Source: Pyropia haitanensis
Lineage: Eukaryota; Rhodophyta; Bangiophyceae; Bangiales; Bangiaceae
DNA length: 64,000 nucleotides
Direction of reading: 5' to 3'
Assembly (NCBI GenBank): GCA_008729055.1
Contig: SDUX01000008.1
Location: 5,694,811-5,758,810 of the forward strand
The position numbers and the translations under genes are program-made. Numbering within the stretch: position 1 is the stretch's first letter; each line of letters begins with the position of its first letter. The notes under the pieces are model-generated. The model worked only from the letters and a program-made list of their open reading frames with translations. It had not been told where the DNA came from and made no database searches. This document shows positions 8,201-22,580 of this stretch, one piece after another.

Positions 8201-11200
8201 ACTTTTGCCCACTTTTGCCCACTTTTGCGTCTACAGCGATGCTGCACACGATCCGGCGGCCGAATTGGCGCGCATACTTCGTTCCAGCCATAGATCCGCC
8301 CGCTCGATGTCCGAGGTTCGACCCCCACGGTCGTGCATGGGTGGTAGGCCGCTTCTCACCCACTTTTGCCCACTGTTGCCCACTTTTGCCCACTTTTGCG
8401 TGTACAGCAATGCAGCACGCGCTCCGGCGGCCGAATTGGCTCGCATCCTTTATTCCAGCCATACATCCGCCCGCTCGACGTCCGAGGTTCCACCCGCACC
8501 GTCGTGCATGGGGTGGTTGGCCGACCTGTTCGTTGGCGCGTCCGTTGGATGCAACGAGTGTTTTGTGGAGCGCCGGTTTCCACGTGTCAATTTTGTGGAA
8601 TGGTTTTTGCCACGTGGGGGTCCCGACAGCCAGGTGTGACGGTCGGCGACAAAAGTTCCGCCCTCACACCGTCCACGCCAGTGTGACGGGCGGAACGCGC
8701 AGTGGACAGTTTGGGTGGCGGGGCGCACTTTGTGGCCACTGTTGGACCACTTTCTGGCGACTTTCGTCTCAATTTTCTTTGCAGTTATGGAAAGTTCTTG
8801 CCCCCAATTGCCCATTTGTGTCCTAATTTGGCCCCCTTTTTGCCCACTTTTTGCCCACTTCTTACCCACTTCCTACCCACTTTTGCCCACTTTTGCCCAC
8901 TTTTGCCCACTTTTGCGTCTACAGCGATGCTGCACACGATCCGGCGGCCGAATTGGCGCGCATCCTTCGTTCCAGCCATAGATCCGCCCGCTCGATGTCC
9001 GAGGTTCGACCCCCACGGTCGTGCATGGGGTGGTAGGCCGCTTCTCACCCACTTTTGCCCACTGTTGCCCACTTTTGCCCACTTTTGCGTGTACAGCAAT
9101 GCGCACGCGCTCCGGCGGCCGAATTGGCTCGCATCCTTTATTCCAGCCATACATCCGCCCGCTCGACGTCCGAGGTTCCACCCGCACCGTCGTGCATGGG
9201 GTGGTTGGCCGACCTGTTCGTTGGCGCGTCCGTTGGATGCAACGAGTGTTTTGTGGAGCGCCGGTTTCCACGTGTCAATTTTGTGGAATGGTTTTTGCCA
9301 CGTGGGGGTCCCGACAGCCAGGTGTGACGGTCGGCGACAAAAGTTCCGCCCTCACACCGTCCACGCCAGTGTGACGGGCGGAACGCGCAGTGGACAGTTT
9401 GGGTGGCGGGGCGCACTTTGTGGCCACTGTTGGACCACTTTCTGGCGACTTTCGTCTCAATTTTCTTTGCAGTTATGGAAAGTTCTTGCCCCCAATTGCC
9501 CATTTGTGTCCTAATTTGGCCCCCTTTTTGCCCACTTTTTGCCCACTTCTTACCCACTTCCTACCCACTTTTGCCCACTTTTGCCCACTTTTGCCCACTT
9601 TTGCGTCTACAGCGATGCTGCACACGATCCGGCGGCCGAATTGGCGCGCATACTTCGTTCCAGCCATAGATCCGCCCGCTCGATGTCCGAGGTTCGACCC
9701 CCACGGTCGTGCATGGGGTGGTAGGCCGCTTCTCACCCACTTTTGCCCACTGTTGCCCACTTTTGCCCACTTTTGCGTGTACAGCAATGCAGCACGCGCT
9801 CCGGCGGCCGAATTGGCTCGCATCCTTTATTCCAGCCATACATCCGCCCGCTCGACGTCCGAGGTTCCACCCGCACCGTCGTGCATGGGGTGGTTGGCCG
9901 ACCTGTTCGTTGGCGCGTCCGTTGGATGCAACGAGTGTTTTGTGGAGCGCCGGTTTCCACGTGTCAATTTTGTGGAATGGTTTTTGCCACGTGGGGGTCC
10001 CGACAGCCAGGTGTGACGGTCGGCGACAAAAGTTCCGCCCTCACACCGTCCACGCCAGTGTGACGGGCGGAACGCGCAGTGGACAGTTTGGGTGGCGGGG
10101 CGCACTTTGTGGCCACTGTTGGACCACTTTCTGGCGACTTTCGTCTCAATTTTCTTTGCAGTTATGGAAAGTTCTTGCCCCCAATTGCCCATTTGTGTCC
10201 TAATTTGGCCCCCTTTTTGCCCACTTTTTGCCCACTTCTTACCCACTTCCTACCCACTTTTGCCCACTTTTGCCCACTTTTGCCCACTTTTGCGTCTACA
10301 GCGATGCTGCACACGATCCGGCGGCCGAATTGGCGCGCATACTTCGTTCCAGCCATAGATCCGCCCGCTCGATGTCCGAGGTTCGACCCCCACGGTCGTG
10401 CATGGGGTGGTAGGCCGCTTCTCACCCACTTTTGCCCACTGTTGCCCACTTTTGCCCACTTTTGCGTGTACAGCAATGCTGCACGCGCTCCGGCGGCCGA
10501 ATTGGCTCGCATCCTTTATTCCAGCCATACATCCGCCCGCTCGACGTCCGAGGTTCCACCCGCACCGTCGTGCATGGGGTGGTTGGCCGACCTGTTCGTT
10601 GGCGCGTCCGTTGGATGCAACGAGTGTTTTGTGGAGCGCCGGTTTCCACGTGTCAATTTTGTGGAATGGTTTTTGCCACGTGGGGGTCCCGACAGCCAGG
10701 TGTGACGGTCGGCGACAAAAGTTCCGCCCTCACACCGTCCACGCCAGTGTGACGGGCGGAACGCGCAGTGGACAGTTTGGGTGGCGGGGCGCACTTTGTG
10801 GCCACTGTTGGACCACTTTCTGGCGACTTTCGTCTCAATTTTCTTTGCAGTTATGGAAAGTTCTTGCCCCCAATTGCCCATTTGTGTCCTAATTTGGCCC
10901 CCTTTTTGCCCACTTTTTGCCCACTTCTTACCCACTTCCTACCCACTTTTGCCCACTTTTGCCCACTTTTGCCCACTTTTGCGTCTACAGCGATGCTGCA
11001 CACGATCCGGCGGCCGAATTGGCGCGCATACTTCGTTCCAGCCATAGATCCGCCCGCTCGATGTCCGAGGTTCGACCCCCACGGTCGTGCATGGGGTGGT
11101 AGGCCGCTTCTCACCCACTTTTGCCCACTGTTGCCCACTTTTGCCCACTTTTGCGTGTACAGCAATGCAGCACGCGCTCCGGCGGCCGAATTGGCTCGCA

Positions 11201-14200
11201 TCCTTTATTCCAGCCATACATCCGCCCGCTCGACGTCCGAGGTTCCACCCGCACCGTCGTGCATGGGGTGGTTGGCCGACCTGTTCGTTGGCGCGTCCGT
11301 TGGATGCAACGAGTGTTTTGTGGAGCGCCGGTTTCCACGTGTCAATTTTGTGGAATGGTTTTTGCCACGTGGGGGTCCCGACAGCCAGGTGTGACGGTCG
11401 GCGACAAAAGTTCCGCCCTCACACCGTCCACGCCAGTGTGACGGGCGGAACGCGCAGTGGACAGTTTGGGTGGCGGGGCGCACTTTGTGGCCACTGTTGG
11501 ACCACTTTCTGGCGACTTTCGTCTCAATTTTCTTTGCAGTTATGGAAAGTTCTTGCCCCCAATTGCCCATTTGTGTCCTAATTTGGCCCCCTTTTTGCCC
11601 ACTTTTTGCCCACTTCTTACCCACTTCCTACCCACTTTTGCCCACTTTTGCCCACTTTTGCCCACTTTTGCGTCTACAGCGATGCTGCACACGATCCGGC
11701 GGCCGAATTGGCGCGCATCCTTCGTTCCAGCCATAGATCCGCCCGCTCGATGTCCGAGGTTCGACCCCCACGGTCGTGCATGGGGTGGTAGGCCGCTTCT
11801 CACCCACTTTTGCCCACTGTTGCCCACTTTTGCCCACTTTTGCGTGTACAGCAATGCAGCACGCGCTCCGGCGGCCGAATTGGCTCGCATCCTTTATTCC
11901 AGCCATACATCCGCCCGCTCGACGTCCGAGGTTCCACCCGCACCGTCGTGCATGGGGTGGTTGGCCGACCTGTTCGTTGGCGCGTCCGTTGGATGCAACG
12001 AGTGTTTTGTGGAGCGCCGGTTTCCACGTGTCAATTTTGTGGAATGGTTTTTGCCACGTGGGGGTCCCGACAGCCAGGTGTGACGGTCGGCGACAAAAGT
12101 TCCGCCCTCACACCGTCCACGCCAGTGTGACGGGCGGAACGCGCAGTGGACAGTTTGGGTGGCGGGGCGCACTTTGTGGCCACTGTTGGACCACTTTCTG
12201 GCGACTTTCGTCTCAATTTTCTTTGCAGTTATGGAAAGTTCTTGCCCCCAATTGCCCATTTGTGTCCTAATTTGGCCCCCTTTTTGCCCACTTTTTGCCC
12301 ACTTCTTACCCACTTCCTACCCACTTTTGCCCACTTTTGCCCACTTTTGCCCACTTTTGCGTCTACAGCGATGCTGCACACGATCCGGCGGCCGAATTGG
12401 CGCGCATCCTTCGTTCCAGCCATAGATCCGCCCGCTCGATGTCCGAGGTTCGACCCCCACGGTCGTGCATGGGTGGTAGGCCGCTTCTCACCCACTTTTG
12501 CCCACTGTTGCCCACTTTTGCCCACTTTTGCGTGTACAGCAATGCAGCACGCGCTCCGGCGGCCGAATTGGCTCGCATCCTTTATTCCAGCCATACATCC
12601 GCCCGCTCGACGTCCGAGGTTCCACCCGCACCGTCGTGCATGGGGTGGTTGGCCGACCTGTTCGTTGGCGCGTCCGTTGGATGCAACGAGTGTTTTGTGG
12701 AGCGCCGGTTTCCACGTGTCAATTTTGTGGAATGGTTTTTGCCACGTGGGGGTCCCGACAGCCAGGTGTGACGGTCGGCGACAAAAGTTCCGCCCTCACA
12801 CCGTCCACGCCAGTGTGACGGGCGGAACGCGCAGTGGACAGTTTGGGTGGCGGGGCGCACTTTGTGGCCACTGTTGGACCACTTTCTGGCGACTTTCGTC
12901 TCAATTTTCTTTGCAGTTATGGAAAGTTCTTGCCCCCAATTGCCCATTTGTGTCCTAATTTGGCCCCCTTTTTGCCCACTTTTTGCCCACTTCTTACCCA
13001 CTTCCTACCCACTTTTGCCCACTTTTGCCCACTTTTGCCCACTTTTGCGTCTACAGCGATGCTGCACACGATCCGGCGGCCGAATTGGCGCGCATCCTTC
13101 GTTCCAGCCATAGATCCGCCCGCTCGATGTCCGAGGTTCGACCCCCACGGTCGTGCATGGGTGGTAGGCCGCTTCTCACCCACTTTTGCCCACTGTTGCC
13201 CACTTTTGCCCACTTTTGCGTGTACAGCAATGCAGCACGCGCTCCGGCGGCCGAATTGGCTCGCATCCTTTATTCCAGCCATACATCCGCCCGCTCGACG
13301 TCCGAGGTTCCACCCGCACCGTCGTGCATGGGGTGGTTGGCCGACCTGTTCGTTGGCGCGTCCGTTGGATGCAACGAGTGTTTTGTGGAGCGCCGGTTTC
13401 CACGTGTCAATTTTGTGGAATGGTTTTTGCCACGTGGGGGTCCCGACAGCCAGGTGTGACGGTCGGCGACAAAAGTTCCGCCCTCACACCGTCCACGCCA
13501 GTGTGACGGGCGGAACGCGCAGTGGACAGTTTGGGTGGCGGGGCGCACTTTGTGGCCACTGTTGGACCACTTTCTGGCGACTTTCGTCTCAATTTTCTTT
13601 GCAGTTATGGAAAGTTCTTGCCCCCAATTGCCCATTTGTGTCCTAATTTGGCCCCCTTTTTGCCCACTTTTTGCCCACTTCTTACCCACTTCCTACCCAC
13701 TTTTGCCCACTTTTGCCCACTTTTGCCCACTTTTGCGTCTACAGCGATGCTGCACACGATCCGGCGGCCGAATTGGCGCGCATCCTTCGTTCCAGCCATA
13801 GATCCGCCCGCTCGATGTCCGAGGTTCGACCCCCACGGTCGTGCATGGGGTGGTAGGCCGCTTCTCACCCACTTTTGCCCACTGTTGCCCACTTTTGCCC
13901 ACTTTTGCGTGTACAGCAATGCAGCACGCGCTCCGGCGGCCGAATTGGCTCGCATCCTTTATTCCAGCCATACATCCGCCCGCTCGACGTCCGAGGTTCC
14001 ACCCGCACCGTCGTGCATGGGGTGGTTGGCCGACCTGTTCGTTGGCGCGTCCGTTGGATGCAACGAGTGTTTTGTGGAGCGCCGGTTTCCACGTGTCAAT
14101 TTTGTGGAATGGTTTTTGCCACGTGGGGGTCCCGACAGCCAGGTGTGACGGTCGGCGACAAAAGTTCCGCCCTCACACCGTCCACGCCAGTGTGACGGGC

Positions 14201-17200
14201 GGAACGCGCAGTGGACAGTTTGGGTGGCGGGGCGCACTTTGTGGCCACTGTTGGACCACTTTCTGGCGACTTTCGTCTCAATTTTCTTTGCAGTTATGGA
14301 AAGTTCTTGCCCCCAATTGCCCATTTGTGTCCTAATTTGGCCCCCTTTTTGCCCACTTTTTGCCCACTTCTTACCCACTTCCTACCCACTTTTGCCCACT
14401 TTTGCCCACTTTTGCCCACTTTTGCGTCTACAGCGATGCTGCACACGATCCGGCGGCCGAATTGGCGCGCATCCTTCGTTCCAGCCATAGATCCGCCCGC
14501 TCGATGTCCGAGGTTCGACCCCCACGGTCGTGCATGGGTGGTAGGCCGCTTCTCACCCACTTTTGCCCACTGTTGCCCACTTTTGCCCACTTTTGCGTGT
14601 ACAGCAATGCAGCACGCGCTCCGGCGGCCGAATTGGCTCGCATCCTTTATTCCAGCCATACATCCGCCCGCTCGACGTCCGAGGTTCCACCCGCACCGTC
14701 GTGCATGGGGTGGTTGGCCGACCTGTTCGTTGGCGCGTCCGTTGGATGCAACGAGTGTTTTGTGGAGCGCCGGTTTCCACGTGTCAATTTTGTGGAATGG
14801 TTTTTGCCACGTGGGGGTCCCGACAGCCAGGTGTGACGGTCGGCGACAAAAGTTCCGCCCTCACACCGTCCACGCCAGTGTGACGGGCGGAACGCGCAGT
14901 GGACAGTTTGGGTGGCGGGGCGCACTTTGTGGCCACTGTTGGACCACTTTCTGGCGACTTTCGTCTCAATTTTCTTTGCAGTTATGGAAAGTTCTTGCCC
15001 CCAATTGCCCATTTGTGTCCTAATTTGGCCCCCTTTTTGCCCACTTTTTGCCCACTTCTTACCCACTTCCTACCCACTTTTGCCCACTTTTGCCCACTTT
15101 TGCCCACTTTTGCGTCTACAGCGATGCTGCACACGATCCGGCGGCCGAATTGGCGCGCATCCTTCGTTCCAGCCATAGATCCGCCCGCTCCATGTCCGAG
15201 GTTCGACCCCCACGGTCGTGCATGGGTGGTAGGCCGCTTCTCACCCACTTTTGCCCACTGTTGCCCACTTTTGCCCACTTTTGCGTGTACAGCAATGCAG
15301 CACGCGCTCCGGCGGCCGAATTGGCTCGCATCCTTTATTCCAGCCATACATCCGCCCGCTCGACGTCCGAGGTTCCACCCGCACCGTCGTGCATGGGGTG
15401 GTTGGCCGACCTGTTCGTTGGCGCGTCCGTTGGATGCAACGAGTGTTTTGTGGAGCGCCGGTTTCCACGTGTCAATTTTGTGGAATGGTTTTTGCCACGT
15501 GGGGGTCCCGACAGCCAGGTGTGACGGTCGGCGACAAAAGTTCCGCCCTCACACCGTCCACGCCAGTGTGACGGGCGGAACGCGCAGTGGACAGTTTGGG
15601 TGGCGGGGCGCACTTTGTGGCCACTGTTGGACCACTTTCTGGCGACTTTCGTCTCAATTTTCTTTGCAGTTATGGAAAGTTCTTGCCCCCAATTGCCCAT
15701 TTGTGTCCTAATTTGGCCCCCTTTTTGCCCACTTTTTGCCCACTTCTTACCCACTTCCTACCCACTTTTGCCCACTTTTGCCCACTTTTGCCCACTTTTG
15801 CGTCTACAGCGATGCTGCACACGATCCGGCGGCCGAATTGGCGCGCATCCTTCGTTCCAGCCATAGATCCGCCCGCTCGATGTCCGAGGTTCGACCCCCA
15901 CGGTCGTGCATGGGGTGGTAGGCCGCTTCTCACCCACTTTTGCCCACTGTTGCCCACTTTTGCCCACTTTTGCGTGTACAGCAATGCAGCACGCGCTCCG
16001 GCGGCCGAATTGGCTCGCATCCTTTATTCCAGCCATACATCCGCCCGCTCGACGTCCGAGGTTCCACCCGCACCGTCGTGCATGGGGTGGTTGGCCGACC
16101 TGTTCGTTGGCGCGTCCGTTGGATGCAACGAGTGTTTTGTGGAGCGCCGGTTTCCACGTGTCAATTTTGTGGAATGGTTTTTGCCACGTGGGGGTCCCGA
16201 CAGCCAGGTGTGACGGTCGGCGACAAAAGTTCCGCCCTCACACCGTCCACGCCAGTGTGACGGGCGGAACGCGCAGTGGACAGTTTGGGTGGCGGGGCGC
16301 ACTTTGTGGCCACTGTTGGACCACTTTCTGGCGACTTTCGTCTCAATTTTCTTTGCAGTTATGGAAAGTTCTTGCCCCCAATTGCCCATTTGTGTCCTAA
16401 TTTGGCCCCCTTTTTGCCCACTTTTTGCCCACTTCTTACCCACTTCCTACCCACTTTTGCCCACTTTTGCCCACTTTTGCCCACTTTTGCGTCTACAGCG
16501 ATGCTGCACACGATCCGGCGGCCGAATTGGCGCGCATCCTTCGTTCCAGCCATAGATCCGCCCGCTCGATGTCCGAGGTTCGACCCCCACGGTCGTGCAT
16601 GGGGTGGTAGGCCGCTTCTCACCCACTTTTGCCCACTGTTGCCCACTTTTGCCCACTTTTGCGTGTACAGCAATGCAGCACGCGCTCCGGCGGCCGAATT
16701 GGCTCGCATCCTTTATTCCAGCCATACATCCGCCCGCTCGACGTCCGAGGTTCCACCCGCACCGTCGTGCATGGGGTGGTTGGCCGACCTGTTCGTTGGC
16801 GCGTCCGTTGGATGCAACGAGTGTTTTGTGGAGCGCCGGTTTCCACGTGTCAATTTTGTGGAATGGTTTTTGCCACGTGGGGGTCCCGACAGCCAGGTGT
16901 GACGGTCGGCGACAAAAGTTCCGCCCTCACACCGTCCACGCCAGTGTGACGGGCGGAACGCGCAGTGGACAGTTTGGGTGGCGGGGCGCACTTTGTGGCC
17001 ACTGTTGGACCACTTTCTGGCGACTTTCGTCTCAATTTTCTTTGCAGTTATGGAAAGTTCTTGCCCCCAATTGCCCATTTGTGTCCTAATTTGGCCCCCT
17101 TTTTGCCCACTTTTTGCCCACTTCTTACCCACTTCCTACCCACTTTTGCCCACTTTTGCCCACTTTTGCCCACTTTTGCGTCTACAGCGATGCTGCACAC

Positions 17201-20200
17201 GATCCGGCGGCCGAATTGGCGCGCATCCTTCGTTCCAGCCATAGATCCGCCCGCTCCATGTCCGAGGTTCGACCCCCACGGTCGTGCATGGGTGGTAGGC
17301 CGCTTCTCACCCACTTTTGCCCACTGTTGCCCACTTTTGCCCACTTTTGCGTGTACAGCAATGCAGCACGCGCTCCGGCGGCCGAATTGGCTCGCATCCT
17401 TTATTCCAGCCATACATCCGCCCGCTCGACGTCCGAGGTTCCACCCGCACCGTCGTGCATGGGGTGGTTGGCCGACCTGTTCGTTGGCGCGTCCGTTGGA
17501 TGCAACGAGTGTTTTGTGGAGCGCCGGTTTCCACGTGTCAATTTTGTGGAATGGTTTTTGCCACGTGGGGGTCCCGACAGCCAGGTGTGACGGTCGGCGA
17601 CAAAAGTTCCGCCCTCACACCGTCCACGCCAGTGTGACGGGCGGAACGCGCAGTGGACAGTTTGGGTGGCGGGGCGCACTTTGTGGCCACTGTTGGACCA
17701 CTTTCTGGCGACTTTCGTCTCAATTTTCTTTGCAGTTATGGAAAGTTCTTGCCCCCAATTGCCCATTTGTGTCCTAATTTGGCCCCCTTTTTGCCCACTT
17801 TTTGCCCACTTCTTACCCACTTCCTACCCACTTTTGCCCACTTTTGCCCACTTTTGCCCACTTTTGCGTCTACAGCGATGCTGCACACGATCCGGCGGCC
17901 GAATTGGCGCGCATCCTTCGTTCCAGCCATAGATCCGCCCGCTCGATGTCCGAGGTTCGACCCCCACGGTCGTGCATGGGGTGGTAGGCCGCTTCTCACC
18001 CACTTTTGCCCACTGTTGCCCACTTTTGCCCACTTTTGCGTGTACAGCAATGCAGCACGCGCTCCGGCGGCCGAATTGGCTCGCATCCTTTATTCCAGCC
18101 ATACATCCGCCCGCTCGACGTCCGAGGTTCCACCCGCACCGTCGTGCATGGGGTGGTTGGCCGACCTGTTCGTTGGCGCGTCCGTTGGATGCAACGAGTG
18201 TTTTGTGGAGCGCCGGTTTCCACGTGTCAATTTTGTGGAATGGTTTTTGCCACGTGGGGGTCCCGACAGCCAGGTGTGACGGTCGGCGACAAAAGTTCCG
18301 CCCTCACACCGTCCACGCCAGTGTGACGGGCGGAACGCGCAGTGGACAGTTTGGGTGGCGGGGCGCACTTTGTGGCCACTGTTGGACCACTTTCTGGCGA
18401 CTTTCGTCTCAATTTTCTTTGCAGTTATGGAAAGTTCTTGCCCCCAATTGCCCATTTGTGTCCTAATTTGGCCCCCTTTTTGCCCACTTTTTGCCCACTT
18501 CTTACCCACTTCCTACCCACTTTTGCCCACTTTTGCCCACTTTTGCCCACTTTTGCGTCTACAGCGATGCTGCACACGATCCGGCGGCCGAATTGGCGCG
18601 CATCCTTCGTTCCAGCCATAGATCCGCCCGCTCGATGTCCGAGGTTCGACCCCCACGGTCGTGCATGGGTGGTAGGCCGCTTCTCACCCACTTTTGCCCA
18701 CTGTTGCCCACTTTTGCCCACTTTTGCGTGTACAGCAATGCAGCACGCGCTCCGGCGGCCGAATTGGCTCGCATCCTTTATTCCAGCCATACATCCGCCC
18801 GCTCGACGTCCGAGGTTCCACCCGCACCGTCGTGCATGGGGTGGTTGGCCGACCTGTTCGTTGGCGCGTCCGTTGGATGCAACGAGTGTTTTGTGGAGCG
18901 CCGGTTTCCACGTGTCAATTTTGTGGAATGGTTTTTGCCACGTGGGGGTCCCGACAGCCAGGTGTGACGGTCGGCGACAAAAGTTCCGCCCTCACACCGT
19001 CCACGCCAGTGTGACGGGCGGAACGCGCAGTGGACAGTTTGGGTGGCGGGGCGCACTTTGTGGCCACTGTTGGACCACTTTCTGGCGACTTTCGTCTCAA
19101 TTTTCTTTGCAGTTATGGAAAGTTCTTGCCCCCAATTGCCCATTTGTGTCCTAATTTGGCCCCCTTTTTGCCCACTTTTTGCCCACTTCTTACCCACTTC
19201 CTACCCACTTTTGCCCACTTTTGCCCACTTTTGCCCACTTTTGCGTCTACAGCGATGCTGCACACGATGCGGCGGCCGAATTGGCGCGCATCCTTCGTTC
19301 CAGCCATAGATCCGCCCGCTCGATGTCCGAGGTTCGACCCCCACGGTCGTGCATGGGGTGGTAGGCCGCTTCTCACCCACTTTTGCCCACTGTTGCCCAC
19401 TTTTGCCCACTTTTGCGTGTACAGCAATGCAGCACGCGCTCCGGCGGCCGAATTGGCTCGCATCCTTTATTCCAGCCATACATCCGCCCGCTCGACGTCC
19501 GAGGTTCCACCCGCACCGTCGTGCATGGGGTGGTTGGCCGACCTGTTCGTTGGCGCGTCCGTTGGATGCAACGAGTGTTTTGTGGAGCGCCGGTTTCCAC
19601 GTGTCAATTTTGTGGAATGGTTTTTGCCACGTGGGGGTCCCGACAGCCAGGTGTGACGGTCGGCGACAAAAGTTCCGCCCTCACACCGTCCACGCCAGTG
19701 TGACGGGCGGAACGCGCAGTGGACAGTTTGGGTGGCGGGGCGCACTTTGTGGCCACTGTTGGACCACTTTCTGGCGACTTTCGTCTCAATTTTCTTTGCA
19801 GTTATGGAAAGTTCTTGCCCCCAATTGCCCATTTGTGTCCTAATTTGGCCCCCTTTTTGCCCACTTTTTGCCCACTTCTTACCCACTTCCTACCCACTTT
19901 TGCCCACTTTTGCCCACTTTTGCCCACTTTTGCGTCTACAGCGATGCTGCACACGATCGGCGGCCGAATTGGCGCGCATACTTCGTTCCAGCCATAGATC
20001 CGCCCGCTCCATGTCCGAGGTTCGACCCCCACGGTCGTGCATGGGGTGGTAGGCCGCTTCTCACCCACTTTTGCCCACTGTTGCCCACTTTTGCCCACTT
20101 TTGCGTGTACAGCAATGCAGCACGCGCTCCGGCGGCCGAATTGGCTCGCATCCTTTATTCCAGCCATACATCCGCCCGCTCGACGTCCGAGGTTCCACCC

Positions 20201-21094
20201 GCACCGTCGTGCATGGGGTGGTTGGCCGACCTGTTCGTTGGCGCGTCCGTTGGATGCAACGAGTGTTTTGTGGAGCGCCGGTTTCCACGTGTCAATTTTG
20301 TGGAATGGTTTTTGCCACGTGGGGGTCCCGACAGCCAGGTGTGACGGTCGGCGACAAAAGTTCCGCCCTCACACCGTCCACGCCAGTGTGACGGGCGGAA
20401 CGCGCAGTGGACAGTTTGGGTGGCGGGGCGCACTTTGTGGCCACTGTTGGACCACTTTCTGGCGACTTTCGCTCAATTTTCTTTGCAGTTATGGAAAGTT
20501 CTTGCCCCCAATTGCCCATTTGTGTCCTAATTTGGCCCCCTTTTTGCCCACTTTTTGCCCACTTCTTACCCACTTCCTACCCACTTTTGCCCACTTTTGC
20601 CCACTTTTGCCCACTTTTGCGTCTACAGCGATGCTGCACACGATCCGGCGGCCGAATTGGCGCGCATCCTTCGTTCCAGCCATAGATCCGCCCGCTCGAT
20701 GTCCGAGGTTCGACCCCCACGGTCGTGCATGGGGTGGTAGGCCGCTTCTCACCCACTTTTGCCCACTGTTGCCCACTTTTGCCCACTTTTGCGTGTACAG
20801 CAATGCAGCACGCGCTCCGGCGGCCGAATTGGCTCGCATCCTTTATTCCAGCCATACATCCGCCCGCTCGACGTCCGAGGTTCCACCCGCACCGTCGTGC
20901 ATGGGGTGGTTGGCCGACCTGTTCGTTGGCGCGTCCGTTGGATGCAACGAGTGTTTTGTGGAGCGCCGGTTTCCACGTGTCAATTTTGTGGAATGGTTTT
21001 TGCCACGTGGGGGTCCCGACAGCCAGGTGTGACGGTCGGCGACAAAAGTTCCGCCCTCACACCGTCCACGCCAGTGTGACGGGCGGAACGCGCA
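5259..21094. repeat. Array block 1b: progressively changed units
   Basis: Anchors run from 5259 to 20407 every 687-689 bp (23 units). Diagnostic bases change one after another: CACGGTCG in A from 5,572, GATCCGG in A from 6,183, ATGCAGCAC in B from 7,724, CATCCTT in A first at 8,963 and then consistently from 11,717. Some units share one-off changes: CATGGGTGG (one G lost) near 8,337, 12,470, 13,157, 14,533, 15,222, 17,288 and 18,665; CTCCATG at 15,189, 17,255 and 20,008; CGCTCAA at 20,470. Recurrence of the same rare combination at 15.2 and 17.3 kb, exactly three units apart, suggests a recent multi-unit duplication. Confidence 0.85.
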
Positions 21095-22580
21095 GTGGAC
21101 AGTTTGGGTGGCGGGGCGCACTTTGTGGCCACTGTTGGACCACTTTCTGGCGACTTTCGTCTCAATTTTCTTTGCAGTTATGGAAAGTTCTTGCCCCCAA
21201 TTGCCCATTTGTGTCCTAATTTGGCCCCCTTTTTGCCCACTTTTTGCCCACTTCTTACCCACTTCCTACCCACTTTTGCCCACTTTTGCCCACTTTTGCC
21301 CACTTTTGCGTCTACAGCGATGCTGCACACGATGCGGCGGCCGAATTGGCGCGCATACTTCGTTCCAGCCATAGATCCGCCCGCTCGATGTCCGAGGTTC
21401 GACCCCCACGGTCGTGCATGGGGTGGTAGGCCGCTTCTCACCCACTTTTGCCCACTGTTGCCCACTTTTGCCCACTTTTGCGTGTACAGCAATGCAGCAC
21501 GCGCTCCGGCGGCCGAATTGGCTCGCATCCTTTATTCCAGCCATACATCCGCCCGCTCGACGTCCGAGGTTCCACCCGCACCGTCGTGCATGGGGTGGTT
21601 GGCCGACCTGTTCGTTGGCGCGTCCGTTGGATGCAACGAGTGTTTTGTGGAGCGCCGGTTTCCACGTGTCAATTTTGTGGAATGGTTTTTGCCACGTGGG
21701 GGTCCCGACAGCCAGGTGTGACGGTCGGCGACAAAAGTTCCGCCCTCACACCGTCCACGCCAGTGTGACGGGCGGAACGCGCAGTGGACAGTTTGGGTGG
21801 CGGGGCGCACTTTGTGGCCACTGTTGGACCACTTTCTGGCGACTTTCGTCTCAATTTTCTTTGCAGTTATGGAAAGTTCTTGCCCCCAATTGCCCATTTG
21901 TGTCCTAATTTGGCCCCCTTTTTGCCCACTTTTTGCCCACTTCTTACCCACTTCCTACCCACTTTTGCCCACTTTTGCCCACTTTTGCCCACTTTTGCGT
22001 CTACAGCGATGCTGCACACGATGCGGCGGCCGAATTGGCGCGCATACTTCGTTCCAGCCATAGATCCGCCCGCTCGATGTCCGAGGTTCGACCCCACGGT
22101 CGTGCATGGGGTGGTAGGCCGCTTCTCACCCACTTTTGCCCACTGTTGCCCACTTTTGCCCACTTTTGCGTGTACAGCAATGCTGCACGCGCTCCGGCGG
22201 CCGAATTGGCTCGCATCCTTTATTCCAGCCATACATCCGCCCGCTCGACGTCCGAGGTTCCACCCGCACCGTCGTGCATGGGGTGGTTGGCCGACCTGTT
22301 CGTTGGCGCGTCCGTTGGATGCAACGAGTGTTTTGTGGAGCGCCGGTTTCCACGTGTCAATTTTGTGGAATGGTTTTTGCCACGTGGGGGTCCCGACAGC
22401 CAGGTGTGACGGTCGGCGACAAAAGTTCCGCCCTCACACCGTCCACGCCAGTGTGACGGGCGGAACGCGCAGTGGACAGTTTGGGTGGCGGGGCGCACTT
22501 TGTGGCCACTGTTGGACCACTTTCTGGCGACTTTCGTCTCAATTTTCTTTGCAGTTATGGAAAGTTCTTGCCCCCAATTG
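21095..22580. repeat. Array block 1c: units reverting to left-end states
   Basis: Two units with anchors 21,095 and 21,784, plus the start of the one at 22,472. A returns to GATGCGG (21,334 and 22,022) and CATACTT, and B returns to ATGCTGCAC (22,184), while CACGGTCG and CCGGCGG stay. The reversion comes immediately before the disrupted zone. It could be a true mosaic of unit types or the start of an assembly join. Confidence 0.75.
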
